The notes beneath the pieces are model-generated. The model worked only from the letters and a program-made list of their open reading frames with translations, searched no databases and was not told the origin of the DNA. From HGM04593 sp045592125 (GTDB lineage: Bacteria; Bacteroidota; Bacteroidia; Bacteroidales; Bacteroidaceae), in NCBI GenBank assembly GCA_045592125.1, contig JAZNUE010000059.1, forward strand, positions 1-10,423: a DNA stretch of 10,423 nt. Direction: 5' to 3'. Below are positions 1 to 6,853 of this stretch, in pieces (the stretch's first letter is position 1; the number at the start of each line of letters is the position of its first letter). The position numbers and the translations under genes are program-made.

Positions 1-11
1 TTTCCGCGCCC

Positions 12-84
12 GTAGGGGCAGACCGATGTGTCTGCCCTACATTTGCGGTATTCCTGCTGGGCGAACACACCGGTTCGCCCCTAC
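12..84. repeat. Pair of REP-like palindromes in opposite orientation
   Basis: Two imperfect palindromes lie head to head. The first (12-40) pairs GTAGGGGCAGAC with GTCTGCCC-TAC, with one unpaired base and a 6-base loop. The second (59-84) pairs GGGCGAAC with GTTCGCCC and is followed by CTAC. Read on the minus strand, the second also begins GTAGGGGC and has the same plan as the first. Where they differ in the stem (GAAC/GTTC against AGAC/GTCT) both arms change together, so pairing is kept. The spacer is 41-58. This is the arrangement of bacterial interspersed REP/BIME-type elements. The second copy begins only a few bases beyond the stop of the minus-strand gene at 89, and it has no U-run, so it is not a clear intrinsic terminator, although it could protect a 3' end. 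Confidence 0.7.
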
Positions 85-88
85 ATTT

Positions 89-2413
89 TTACTTTACAAG
101 TACCTTTTTGCCGTTTACAACATAGATACCAGGAGCGCTGATAGCCTCAACCTTGCGGCCTGTGAGGTCGTAGATAGCTGTACTCTGTTCTCTGTTATCT
201 GTTATCTGGTCAATGCCTGTTGTGCCCTCCCAGTCAAAGCCATAGAATGCAGCTGTCTGCTGTGCCGGAGTCAATGCGCTTGCAGGCAAGTATGCCTTGT
301 TAGCGTTGTTAAGCCAAACGCCATCAGTCATATGAGCCTTGTAGAGACCAACTACACCGTCAAGATTGCTAAGAACGTAAGCCTCTTCGTCAATATTTTT
401 GTTGTATGCAGAACCACTCAACAGGTTGCCTGTAACGTCAGCAGTTGCTGTTTCCTCATAGAAGAACTTATAGTCTCCAGCAGGAGCCTTAATGATTACA
501 CCCTGATTTGAAGGAAGAACACCTGTTACCTGTGTCAAAGAAACCCAACCGTTGTTTACTGCTGTTACTGTATATGCCTCTACTACTGACGGGATTCTTG
601 CATTGAAACCAAGGTACAATGTAGCATAACCGGCATCTGATACAGTGAGGGTATGATTAAGTTCTTCTACAAGTTCACCAGAAACAGCATCTTTCAAGCC
701 TGCTGTATTAAGATATCTCTCCAAAGAACCCTTAATAACAACCTTCACCTGATAGTTGCCTGGATTATCCACTAGGTTCAATGCTGTACGTATCTCATTA
801 TTTGGCAACTGAACCGCAAGACATTTTGTATAGTCAGTCTCATATGGGTCATCTGCAATAAGGATATTTGTATTTTTCTCAACATTCTCAGCTCCGAACA
901 CGCAGTCAGCACCTTCATCACCGACTGTACTGCCATTTACATAACCTACAATATAACCGGTTACTGCAGCAAGGAGTCTCTCGCCATCTACATAAGCATC
1001 AAGAGCATCTGCAACTGAACCCTCAATGCCCTTTGTATAAATAGCTGTTGCAACCTCGCTTTCAGTACCATCTACTACTGCAATTGCCTTAACAGTTGTT
1101 GTCTCGCTGACAGTGAAAGGAACTGAATACACTTCGCTTGAAGTTGTAGGTTCATTGCCATCGGTTGTGTAATATATTGTACCCTCTTCGGCAGTGATGC
1201 TTACCTCTACATTCTCTCCAGCATAGAAACCACAAGATTCGGGTGTAATTACAGGAGTCTTAACAACCTTTTGAGTTGTAAGATATGTAACGGTCAAAGA
1301 ATTCAAACGAACTTGCGCAGACATACTTGCTACAGTAAACTCATCTACAGGATTTACAAATGTTACAGTTACATTGTTTCCTTCTGTAACTGTTGTTGCT
1401 GTTGTACCAATTGAATTAACAAGTGGAGACACATACTTAGATTCACTAACTGCAAACACAATCTTTGTCATTGCCTCATGCTCTACTACAATCTTAGAAT
1501 TAGCATAAAGTCTCACTGGGTTTGAATAATTTGCAACACTGCCAGAATTGGTAAATGTAACACCTTCATTTGCCCAAACCTGTTCTGAGGCACTCTGTGA
1601 AACCCTTTGCGCTGTGCTAGCAAAAGAGATTGTAGCTGATACCTCTTTTGCATTAGGGTCAATAGGTACAATTTTTGTATATGTTGCGCTGACAACATCA
1701 CTCAGGTTACCATCTGCATCCTCTGCATAAGCATAAACGGTTGTTGTTTCAGTGATATTTAAAGAGTTGCCCTCTGTATACGTAGCCTTGTTGTCTGTTG
1801 AATAATAAACAGCAAGACCATCCTCTGCTGCGATAGTTACACCAAGGTTCTCTTCAAAGGTTGCGCCATCGGCAGGAGTGAATTTCGGTTCTGCAACATC
1901 AACCGGTTCTGGTGTTTCGCCACCGCCTTCGCCAGAGCCACTGGTTGTATATGTAATAGATATAGACTTTATATAAATCGCTTTAGAGCTTGTCTGAGTA
2001 TAAGAAATAACAACATCACCACTTGCCTCACCGTTCAATGTATAATTCGTAGCAGTTGTTGTAAGCGTTATCCCGTTTCCGAAATCAGTGCCGCCTACAG
2101 TAACCTTCGCTGTAGCACTTATGTCACTTGCACCCGAGGTATTTACAACGATTTTAGTAATTGTACCAGATATACCAGACGTTGAAAAGGTCATACTCTT
2201 ATATGGCTTACCACTAGATCCGAACTGCTGGCCTTTAGTTCCGTTATATCCCCAATAGCCTCCGTCACCTGCCAAAGTCCAATCAACATTGCCCAATGTT
2301 TTAGTACCATTTGCAGTGAATTGTGTAGCAGAAAAAGTATAAGAATACTCTTCCGCCTGCACTCCTGCAAATGCAAAGAGCACAGCAAAAATTGAAAGTA
2401 AAAATTTTTTCAT
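89..2413 (-). CDS. Secreted multidomain protein with type IX secretion C-terminal signal
   Basis: A 774-residue exported protein of unknown specific function, probably at the cell surface. Residues 1-20 are a classic signal peptide (MKK, hydrophobic core, cleavage after VQA). Residues 21-157 form a beta-rich domain, followed by a Gly/Glu/Pro linker (158-172). Residues 173-247 and about 386-461 look like two chitobiase/beta-hexosaminidase C-terminal-type Ig-like repeats (YYSTD...T..Y.Y and YYTTDGNEPT...VKAIAV). A second beta-rich domain (256-378) lies between them. Residues 466-580 resemble DUF6359, an OB-fold-like domain (GYIVG, NILIADDP, CLAVQLP, LNL.DNPG). Residues 586-728 are another beta domain common in Bacteroidales surface proteins. 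Residues 733-774 resemble a Por-type sorting tail (IYDLTGRKV, GIYVVNGKKVLVK). No catalytic domain is recognised, so binding or adhesion is an inference. The ATG directly precedes the signal peptide. A promoter with a long leader lies upstream. The gene looks more AT-rich than its neighbours. Confidence 0.9.
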   Translation of the reverse strand: MKKFLLSIFAVLFAFAGVQAEEYSYTFSATQFTANGTKTLGNVDWTLAGDGGYWGYNGTKGQQFGSSGKPYKSMTFSTSGISGTITKIVVNTSGASDISATAKVTVGGTDFGNGITLTTTATNYTLNGEASGDVVISYTQTSSKAIYIKSISITYTTSGSGEGGGETPEPVDVAEPKFTPADGATFEENLGVTIAAEDGLAVYYSTDNKATYTEGNSLNITETTTVYAYAEDADGNLSDVVSATYTKIVPIDPNAKEVSATISFASTAQRVSQSASEQVWANEGVTFTNSGSVANYSNPVRLYANSKIVVEHEAMTKIVFAVSESKYVSPLVNSIGTTATTVTEGNNVTVTFVNPVDEFTVASMSAQVRLNSLTVTYLTTQKVVKTPVITPESCGFYAGENVEVSITAEEGTIYYTTDGNEPTTSSEVYSVPFTVSETTTVKAIAVVDGTESEVATAIYTKGIEGSVADALDAYVDGERLLAAVTGYIVGYVNGSTVGDEGADCVFGAENVEKNTNILIADDPYETDYTKCLAVQLPNNEIRTALNLVDNPGNYQVKVVIKGSLERYLNTAGLKDAVSGELVEELNHTLTVSDAGYATLYLGFNARIPSVVEAYTVTAVNNGWVSLTQVTGVLPSNQGVIIKAPAGDYKFFYEETATADVTGNLLSGSAYNKNIDEEAYVLSNLDGVVGLYKAHMTDGVWLNNANKAYLPASALTPAQQTAAFYGFDWEGTTGIDQITDNREQSTAIYDLTGRKVEAISAPGIYVVNGKKVLVK

Positions 2414-2471
2414 AATAATTTATTTATTGTGTTAATTATATCGTGTGTTATTGTCCGTGTTACCTGTTCGA

Positions 2472-2500
2472 GGTTTCTCCACTTCGTTGCCGAAATGACA
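2472..2500. repeat. Interspersed-repeat-like segment, copy 1
   Basis: On the plus strand it begins GGTTTCTCCACTTCG and ends CCGAAATGACA. The minus-strand reading (TGTCATTTCGG...GAAGTGGAGAAACC) resembles a short element scattered between genes in many Bacteroidales genomes, recalled rather than searched. A diverged copy seems to lie at 6739-6761 in the gltX leader. Confidence 0.35.
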
Positions 2501-2573
2501 AGCAAGCGGGCTAGTGTTGGACCCCTGGTAACCGGACGCCGTGTACTTGTCCCGACAGAGCGACTATAGGGGT

Positions 2574-2601
2574 CTCCTTTCTCCTTTCTCCTTTCTCCTT
2601 T
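2574..2601. repeat. Tandem heptamer repeat, 4 x CTCCTTT
   Basis: Four exact head-to-tail copies of CTCCTTT (AAAGGAG on the transcribed minus strand). As RNA this is a purine-rich run carrying four GGAG cores inside the leader of the secreted-protein gene. It lies about 160 bases from that gene's start, so it is not its ribosome binding site. Such a short exact array can change copy number by slippage. Confidence 0.85.
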
Positions 2602-2649
2602 AACCCCACTGCGTGGGATTGAACCCGCATGCGGTTTGTACCGCAGGTG

Positions 2650-2681
2650 CAAAGTTACCCATTTAATGTCTATTAACCAAA
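2650..2681 (-). promoter_or_regulatory. Bacteroidota-type promoter for the secreted-protein gene
   Basis: On the minus strand a -33 TTTG (2678-2681) is followed after exactly 20 bases by TAACTTTG (2650-2657), a full match to the TAnnTTTG -7 element, and then CAC. Spacing and both boxes fit the known Bacteroidetes primary-sigma consensus. Transcription is expected to begin a few bases downstream, near 2645, and to run to the ATG at 2413. Confidence 0.75.
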
Positions 2682-2690
2682 CTTTTATTT

Positions 2691-2707
2691 ACAATTGTCG
2701 CAATTGT
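2691..2707. promoter_or_regulatory. Inverted repeat upstream of the promoter (possible operator)
   Basis: ACAATTG-TCG-CAATTGT is a perfect 7-bp inverted repeat with a 3-base centre. It lies 9 bases upstream of the -33 box of the secreted-protein promoter, where an activator could bind. No known regulator motif is recognised. The flank to about 2765 shows no gene and no other clear element. Confidence 0.3.
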
Positions 2708-2765
2708 CCGCGGCAATTTCTGACGCGGTTATCTTCGCGCTCATCCAGGACTACCTGCGTATACC

Positions 2766-2813
2766 ATTGTTCAAAAAAAAGAACGGGATATCCCGTTCTT
2801 TTTTTTGAACAAT
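2766..2813. terminator. Perfect 48-bp palindrome, bidirectional terminator of mdh
   Basis: Two 24-base arms are exactly complementary with no spacer at the centre (between 2789 and 2790). The core GAACGGGAT/ATCCCGTTC is flanked by eight A and eight T, then closed again by ATTGTTC/GAACAAT. On either strand this gives a stable hairpin followed by a U8 run, the form of an intrinsic terminator. It starts about 14 bases after the mdh stop and so ends that transcript. It would also stop plus-strand transcription. Confidence 0.9.
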
Positions 2814-2826
2814 AATGCCCCCTGGA

Positions 2827-3819
2827 CTAGAGGTTGGGGTTAATGCTGCTCCACTCTGATATTGCAGGAACAATGCCAAGTGTCACGAGCTCGTCGCGCA
2901 TCTTGCAGAGGTGCTCGTAGCTTGCGTCGAGCTTTGCAATCTCCTCGGGGGTGCCTACTGGCATCTTGTATGAGCAGCCGTTAGCGTCGAGCACTGTATC
3001 CATGGCCATCATAATGTGGCTGTACTTCTCGTTTGACACGTATGTACCTGCGGGGAAACGGAATGTCTCGCCGCCCATAACTGAACGTATCATCTCAACA
3101 GAGAGGTATGAAGGGCTCTGGAATGACGAGCGGCCACGGAGCTTGATGATTGCTGCACCGCCCTGTGTAACGTCCTTCTTCATCTGCTCCCACTCCTCTG
3201 CGGGGAACTCTGCTGTGCCGATGATATCGGTGAGAGGCTTGCCGGCAATCTTCACTGCGCTGCCGAACACTGCCATCTGCTCGCCGTGGCCGCCGTAGGT
3301 CGCGCAGCCTGTAACCTCGTTCATCATAACGCCGAACTTCTTTGCGAGGGCGTTCTGCAGGCGTGTAGAGTCAAGGCCTGCGAGTGTAGTAACCTGGCCT
3401 GGCTTCAAGCCTGAATAGAGCAGGGTTACAAGGCCTGTGAGGTCGGCAGGGTTAAAGATGATTACAACGTGCTTTACATCGGGACAGTATGTCTTGATGT
3501 TCTTGCCAAGTTCCTCGGCAATCTTGCAGTTGCCTGCCAGGAGGTCCTCGCGTGTCATGCCTTCCTTACGTGGAGCACCGCCTGAAGAGATGATATACTT
3601 TGCGTCCTTGAATGCCTCGGCAACATCAGTGGTAGCAGTGATGTTAACATCATCGAAACCGCTCTGGCGCATCTCCTCGGCAACGCCCTCGGGAGAGAAC
3701 ACGTCGTAGAGGCAGAGGTTTGTTGTCAGGCCCATCATGAGAGCCGACTGTGCCATATTAGAGCCAATCATGCCGGCAGCTCCGACAATCACCAATTTCT
3801 CGTTTGTCAAATACTTCAT
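2827..3819 (-). CDS. mdh: Malate dehydrogenase (NAD-dependent)
   Basis: It interconverts malate and oxaloacetate with NAD in the cytoplasm. In Bacteroidales this step serves the reductive (fumarate/succinate) branch of central metabolism. The 330-residue protein has the family's usual length and motifs: the Rossmann loop GAAGMIG (13-19), acidic D39 for NAD ribose, the substrate loop APRKEGMTR with R84 and R90, N123-P124, D150 and R153 in the LDSTR motif, and the catalytic histidine H178 in YGGHG. Nothing essential is missing. The start at 3819 directly precedes the first beta strand (KLVIVGAAG). It lies 84 bases downstream of waaA with no clear terminator or strong promoter between them, so partial read-through from gltX-waaA is possible. 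A strong palindromic terminator follows it. Confidence 0.96.
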   Translation of the reverse strand: MKYLTNEKLVIVGAAGMIGSNMAQSALMMGLTTNLCLYDVFSPEGVAEEMRQSGFDDVNITATTDVAEAFKDAKYIISSGGAPRKEGMTREDLLAGNCKIAEELGKNIKTYCPDVKHVVIIFNPADLTGLVTLLYSGLKPGQVTTLAGLDSTRLQNALAKKFGVMMNEVTGCATYGGHGEQMAVFGSAVKIAGKPLTDIIGTAEFPAEEWEQMKKDVTQGGAAIIKLRGRSSFQSPSYLSVEMIRSVMGGETFRFPAGTYVSNEKYSHIMMAMDTVLDANGCSYKMPVGTPEEIAKLDASYEHLCKMRDELVTLGIVPAISEWSSINPNL

Positions 3820-3903
3820 AGCTTAAAATTTTAAATGGTTGTTTATAGTCTGTTGTCTTATATCCTTAATGCACTACTGCGAATATATAAAATTTATCTC
3901 TAA

Positions 3904-5127
3904 TCAGAGCCCTATTGCCTTGAATATTTTTGCTGTAACGCCTGCTTTGGCCTGAACATAGCCACCGGCAGCACGCCCTGTGCTCTCAAGCGCCGCCTCA
4001 TCGGCGGCGAAGGCCGCGAGCCTCTCTTCAAGGGCAACAGTGCTGGCAATCTCTACCGCACCGCCGCACTGCTTGAGTTCCTGCGCTGCAAGCGACTTCC
4101 TCACGGCAGGCCCGAAGAACACCGGAACGCCATAGACTGCGGCCTCAAGCACATCGTGCACTCCATGGCCAAAACCGCCGCCCACATAGGCCATTGTGCC
4201 GTAGCGGTATATAACTGGCAGGAGACCGTAGCAGTCGATTATGAGGCAGCCTGCGCTGCGCACGTCCTCAATGCTGGCCTTGCTGTAGCGCACACAGCGG
4301 CCCTCGTACTGCGACTCAATGCTCCTCACCCTCTCCTCGTCTACCTCGTGCGGGGCAACAATCAGTTTCCACTCCCTGTGCCTGTTGAAGCAGGGCATGT
4401 ACACAGCCTCGTCCTCGCCCCACGAGCTGCCAACGGCAAAGACCTTGTCCGAGCCGTCGGCAAAGGCCTCGACAACCGGCAGCTGCCTGGCCTGGCCTGC
4501 AATCTTGACAACGCGGTCGAAACGCGTGTCGCCCGCGACAGTAACCCTCTCTACCCCAATGGAGCGGAGCAGTTCCTGCGACTTGCTGTCCTGCACGAAC
4601 AGGCGGCTGAAGGAGTGGAGCGCCAGGCGTGCGTAACCGCCCCATGGCCTGAAGAAGACCTGCCCCTTGCGGAAAACCGAGGAGACACTATAGACTGGCA
4701 CGCCCTTCTTGCCCAGTCCCAGGAGAAAGTTGAGCCAGAACTCCGACTTGACAAAGAACGCCATCTTTGGAGAAAACAGCTCAAGGAAACGCCTCACGTT
4801 CCTCTTGGTATCGAACGGCAGGTAGCACACGGCGTCGGCCAGCTGGTAGTTCTTGGCGACTTTGTACCCCGATGGGGAGAAGAACGTGAGCACCACCCTC
4901 AGTTCGGGATGCCTGGCCTTGAGTTTCTCTATCATGGGGCGCACATGCCCGAACTTGCCGAGCGAGGAGACATGGAACCACACATACTCATTGCCAGGGA
5001 CAATCTTCTCCTTGAGCAGGGGGAACGTCTCCTTGTGGCCCTTGAGCATGGAGCACGCCTTCTTGTGCCCGAAGAACGCGGCAATCCTTACAAGCGCTAT
5101 GTACAGGTATATTCCTAATGTATACAT
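3904..5127 (-). CDS. waaA: 3-deoxy-D-manno-octulosonic acid (Kdo) transferase, atypical active site
   Basis: A GT30 family enzyme that transfers Kdo from CMP-Kdo to lipid A precursor at the inner membrane, starting the LPS core. The 407-residue length is normal. There is a hydrophobic N-terminal anchor (about 4-19), then WFHVSSLGKF (50-59), TFFSPSGY (81-88), PFDTKRNVRRFLELFSP (104-120), FVKSEFW (125-131), GDTRFDRV (199-206), GSSWGEDE (233-240), APHEVD (258-263) and VGGGFG.GVHDVLEA (315-329). The oddity is K58: the family has Glu here (HxxSLGE), the proposed catalytic base, and the codon reads AAG. The usual HN of the C-terminal motif is H324-D325. The rest of the fold looks intact and in frame, so this is not a decayed pseudogene. 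It lies 3 bases after gltX in the same transcript. Confidence 0.9.
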   Translation of the reverse strand: MYTLGIYLYIALVRIAAFFGHKKACSMLKGHKETFPLLKEKIVPGNEYVWFHVSSLGKFGHVRPMIEKLKARHPELRVVLTFFSPSGYKVAKNYQLADAVCYLPFDTKRNVRRFLELFSPKMAFFVKSEFWLNFLLGLGKKGVPVYSVSSVFRKGQVFFRPWGGYARLALHSFSRLFVQDSKSQELLRSIGVERVTVAGDTRFDRVVKIAGQARQLPVVEAFADGSDKVFAVGSSWGEDEAVYMPCFNRHREWKLIVAPHEVDEERVRSIESQYEGRCVRYSKASIEDVRSAGCLIIDCYGLLPVIYRYGTMAYVGGGFGHGVHDVLEAAVYGVPVFFGPAVRKSLAAQELKQCGGAVEIASTVALEERLAAFAADEAALESTGRAAGGYVQAKAGVTAKIFKAIGL

Positions 5128-5130
5128 CTG

Positions 5131-6648
5131 TTATCCAAGCACGGCTATCGCCCTGCGAAGACGCGCCAGAGTCTCTTCCTTGCCCAGAAGGCCCGAAATG
5201 TCAAACATCTGAGGACCCTTGCCCTCGCCTACAAGCGCAAGGCGGAAGGCGTTCATGATTTCGCCCATGCCGTAGCCCTTGGCCTCAATCCACTCATGCA
5301 CGGCCTTGTCCTGGGCCTCGATAGAGAAGTCGCTCAGGCTCTCAAGAAGCGCTGCAAGCTCGCCCATCTTCTGCGCCGAGTCCTCTTTCCAGCGTTTCTT
5401 CACTGTCTTCTCGTCATATTCTGCCGGTGCCACAAAGTAGAAGCTGCTGGCGTCCCAAAGCTCATGCACGAAGTTTACGCGTCCCTTCATGAGAGAGACA
5501 ATCTTCTCGAGGTGCTCCATGGTTGTGCTGACGCCATGCGCCTGCACTACCGGCATGAAGATTGCGGCAATCTCGCTGTCGGGTTTCTGAAGTATGTACT
5601 CATGGTTGAACCACACCATTTTCTTGTAGTCGAAACGTGCGCCGGCCTTGCTGCACTTGGCGAGGTCGAACTTCCTTATGAGCTCCTCAATTGGCATGAG
5701 CTCAACATCGTCGCCAGGGTTCCATCCTAGCAGGGCAAGGAAGTTGATTACTGCCTCGGGAAGGTAGTCGCTCTCGCGGAAGCCTGCCGACACTGAACCG
5801 CTCTTGGGGTCGTTCCACTCAAGCGGGAACACGGGGAAACCAAGACGGTCGCCGTCGCGCTTGCTCAGCTTGCCGTTGCCCTCGGGCTTGAGCAGCAGGG
5901 AGAGGTGCGCGAAACGGGGCATGGTATCCTCCCAGCCGAACGCGCGGTAAAGCAGCACGTGCAGCGGTGCCGACGGCAGCCACTCCTCGCCACGTATTAC
6001 ATGGGTGACCTCCATAAGGTGGTCGTCGACAATGTTCGCGAGGTGATATGTAGGGAGCTCGTCGGCCGACTTGTAGAGCACCTTGTCGTCGAGGATTGAG
6101 GAATCGATGGTGACCTCGCCGCGGATTATGTCGTTAACCACGACCTTCTCTCCTGGTTCCACCTTGAAGCGCACTACATACTTGTGGCCGCTCTCAATGA
6201 GCGCCTTGACCTCTTCGGCAGGCATGGCAAGGGAGTTGCGCATGTCCATGCGGGTTGAGGCGTCGTACTGGAAGTTCTCAATCCCTGCGCGCTTGGCCTC
6301 GAGTTCCTCGGGGGTGTCGAAGGCAATATATGCCTTGCCGCTCTCGAGGAGCTGCTGCACATACTTCTTGTAGATGTCGCGCCTCTCGGACTGGCGGTAA
6401 GGGCCATAGCTGCCGCCGTGGCCTACGCCCTCGTCGAACTTAATGCCCAGCCAGCGGAACGACTCCAGGATATACTCCTCGGCACCGGGCACAAAACGGG
6501 TTGAGTCGGTATCCTCAATGCGCAGGATGAGGTCGCCGTTATTCTGCTTTGCAAAAAGATAGTTATATAATGCTGTTCTCACTCCACCAATGTGCAAGGG
6601 ACCGGTGGGACTTGGCGCAAAGCGCACTCTTACTTTCCTTTCGTTCAT
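5131..6648 (-). CDS. gltX: Glutamyl-tRNA synthetase
   Basis: A class I aminoacyl-tRNA synthetase that charges tRNA-Glu in the cytoplasm. With the start at 6648 the protein is 505 residues, the usual length, beginning MNERKVRVRFAPSPTG. The ATP-binding HIGH motif is HIGG (19-22) in PTGPLHIGGVRTALYNYLF. RIEDTD is at 43-48, and the KMSKS motif is KLSKR (260-264). The C-terminal anticodon-binding helical domain follows to residue 505. The frame stays open upstream to an ATG at 6810, but that ATG lies above the -7 box of the probable promoter (6799-6806) and the extra 54 residues resemble no protein, so 6648 is preferred. An AT-rich run (GATATTTAAGT) precedes the ATG. It is the first gene of a unit with waaA. 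Confidence 0.96.
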   Translation of the reverse strand: MNERKVRVRFAPSPTGPLHIGGVRTALYNYLFAKQNNGDLILRIEDTDSTRFVPGAEEYILESFRWLGIKFDEGVGHGGSYGPYRQSERRDIYKKYVQQLLESGKAYIAFDTPEELEAKRAGIENFQYDASTRMDMRNSLAMPAEEVKALIESGHKYVVRFKVEPGEKVVVNDIIRGEVTIDSSILDDKVLYKSADELPTYHLANIVDDHLMEVTHVIRGEEWLPSAPLHVLLYRAFGWEDTMPRFAHLSLLLKPEGNGKLSKRDGDRLGFPVFPLEWNDPKSGSVSAGFRESDYLPEAVINFLALLGWNPGDDVELMPIEELIRKFDLAKCSKAGARFDYKKMVWFNHEYILQKPDSEIAAIFMPVVQAHGVSTTMEHLEKIVSLMKGRVNFVHELWDASSFYFVAPAEYDEKTVKKRWKEDSAQKMGELAALLESLSDFSIEAQDKAVHEWIEAKGYGMGEIMNAFRLALVGEGKGPQMFDISGLLGKEETLARLRRAIAVLG

Positions 6649-6798
6649 ACTTAAATATCTCTTATATCCTGGCCTGCAGGCTATTCTTGGAATCCTTGAC
6701 TCTAGCCCCTCCGGCCGATGCCCAAGGCGTCGGCCGCTGGTTCCCAATGGTCGGGATGACATATTCGCGCATACAGGTCCATTATAGCATTCATCGTG
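6649..6798 (-). other. Structured leader of gltX-waaA
   Basis: The leader between the predicted promoter and the gltX ATG is about 145 nt. It holds a strong 10-bp hairpin, GGCCGATGCC-CAA-GGCGTCGGCC (6713-6735, one wobble pair), a GCCTGCAGGC palindrome (6672-6681) and an ATTC-TTG-GAAT mini-hairpin (6682-6692). The repeat-like GGTTCCCAATGG...GGGATGACA (6739-6761) resembles 2472-2500. I recognise no T-box or other known aminoacyl-tRNA-synthetase leader. An inserted intergenic repeat is the simplest reading. Confidence 0.4.
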
Positions 6799-6829
6799 CA
6801 AAATTAGCACAAGTTGCCCTCACAGCAAA
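6799..6829 (-). promoter_or_regulatory. Bacteroidota-type promoter for gltX-waaA
   Basis: On the minus strand TTTG (6826-6829) and TAATTTTG (6799-6806, a full TAnnTTTG match) are 19 bases apart, followed by CAC as in the promoter at 2650. Transcription is expected to start near 6793. This puts the ATG at 6810 outside the transcript and supports the gltX start at 6648. Confidence 0.75.
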
Positions 6830-6853
6830 ATAAAAGCCCCGTTTTTTAGAATT

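Larger units (their letters stand above)
2414..2649 (-). other. Structured, repeat-rich 5' leader of the secreted-protein gene
   Basis: If transcription starts just downstream of the promoter at 2650-2681, the secreted-protein mRNA has a leader of about 230 nt. In transcript order it holds a hairpin TGCGGT-ACAA-ACCGCA (2630-2645), a second hairpin with stems TGCG+GGG and CCC+CGCA around TTCAAT with one bulged A (2610-2629), four AAAGGAG heptamers (2574-2601), a 7-bp outer stem (2520-2526 with 2568-2574) enclosing a smaller stem, a repeat-like segment (2472-2500), and an AT-rich run up to the ATG. It matches no riboswitch class that I recognise. It may be accumulated repeats rather than a regulator. 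No convincing coding region is seen in it. Confidence 0.45.

Noticed and set aside
59..84. Hairpin as the intrinsic terminator of the secreted-protein gene
   Set aside because: No U-run follows on the minus strand, and a homologous inverted copy lies next to it, so a REP-like repeat is the better reading.
2574..2601. Tandem heptamers as a miniature CRISPR-like array
   Set aside because: The units are contiguous with no spacers and no cas genes are present; it is a simple tandem repeat.
2610..2629. T-arm-like GGGTTCAATCCC on the minus strand suggesting a tRNA or tRNA fragment
   Set aside because: No matching acceptor, D or anticodon arms surround it, and the stem is interrupted by a bulged A. 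It is treated as a leader hairpin.
2410..2652. 80-codon minus-strand frame ending in an ATGA overlap with the secreted-protein gene (possible leader peptide)
   Set aside because: Its start is a TTG inside the -7 promoter box, it contains no internal ATG, and the product is low-complexity and Arg/Lys-rich, derived from the heptamer repeat.
4156..5118. 320-codon plus-strand frame opposite waaA
   Set aside because: It is antisense to a gene with clear GT30 motifs, has no recognisable domain, and is explained by GC-biased third positions.
6649..6810. 54-residue N-terminal extension of glutamyl-tRNA synthetase
   Set aside because: The upstream ATG lies above the -7 box, the extension covers hairpin repeats, and the 505-residue form has the normal family length and start.
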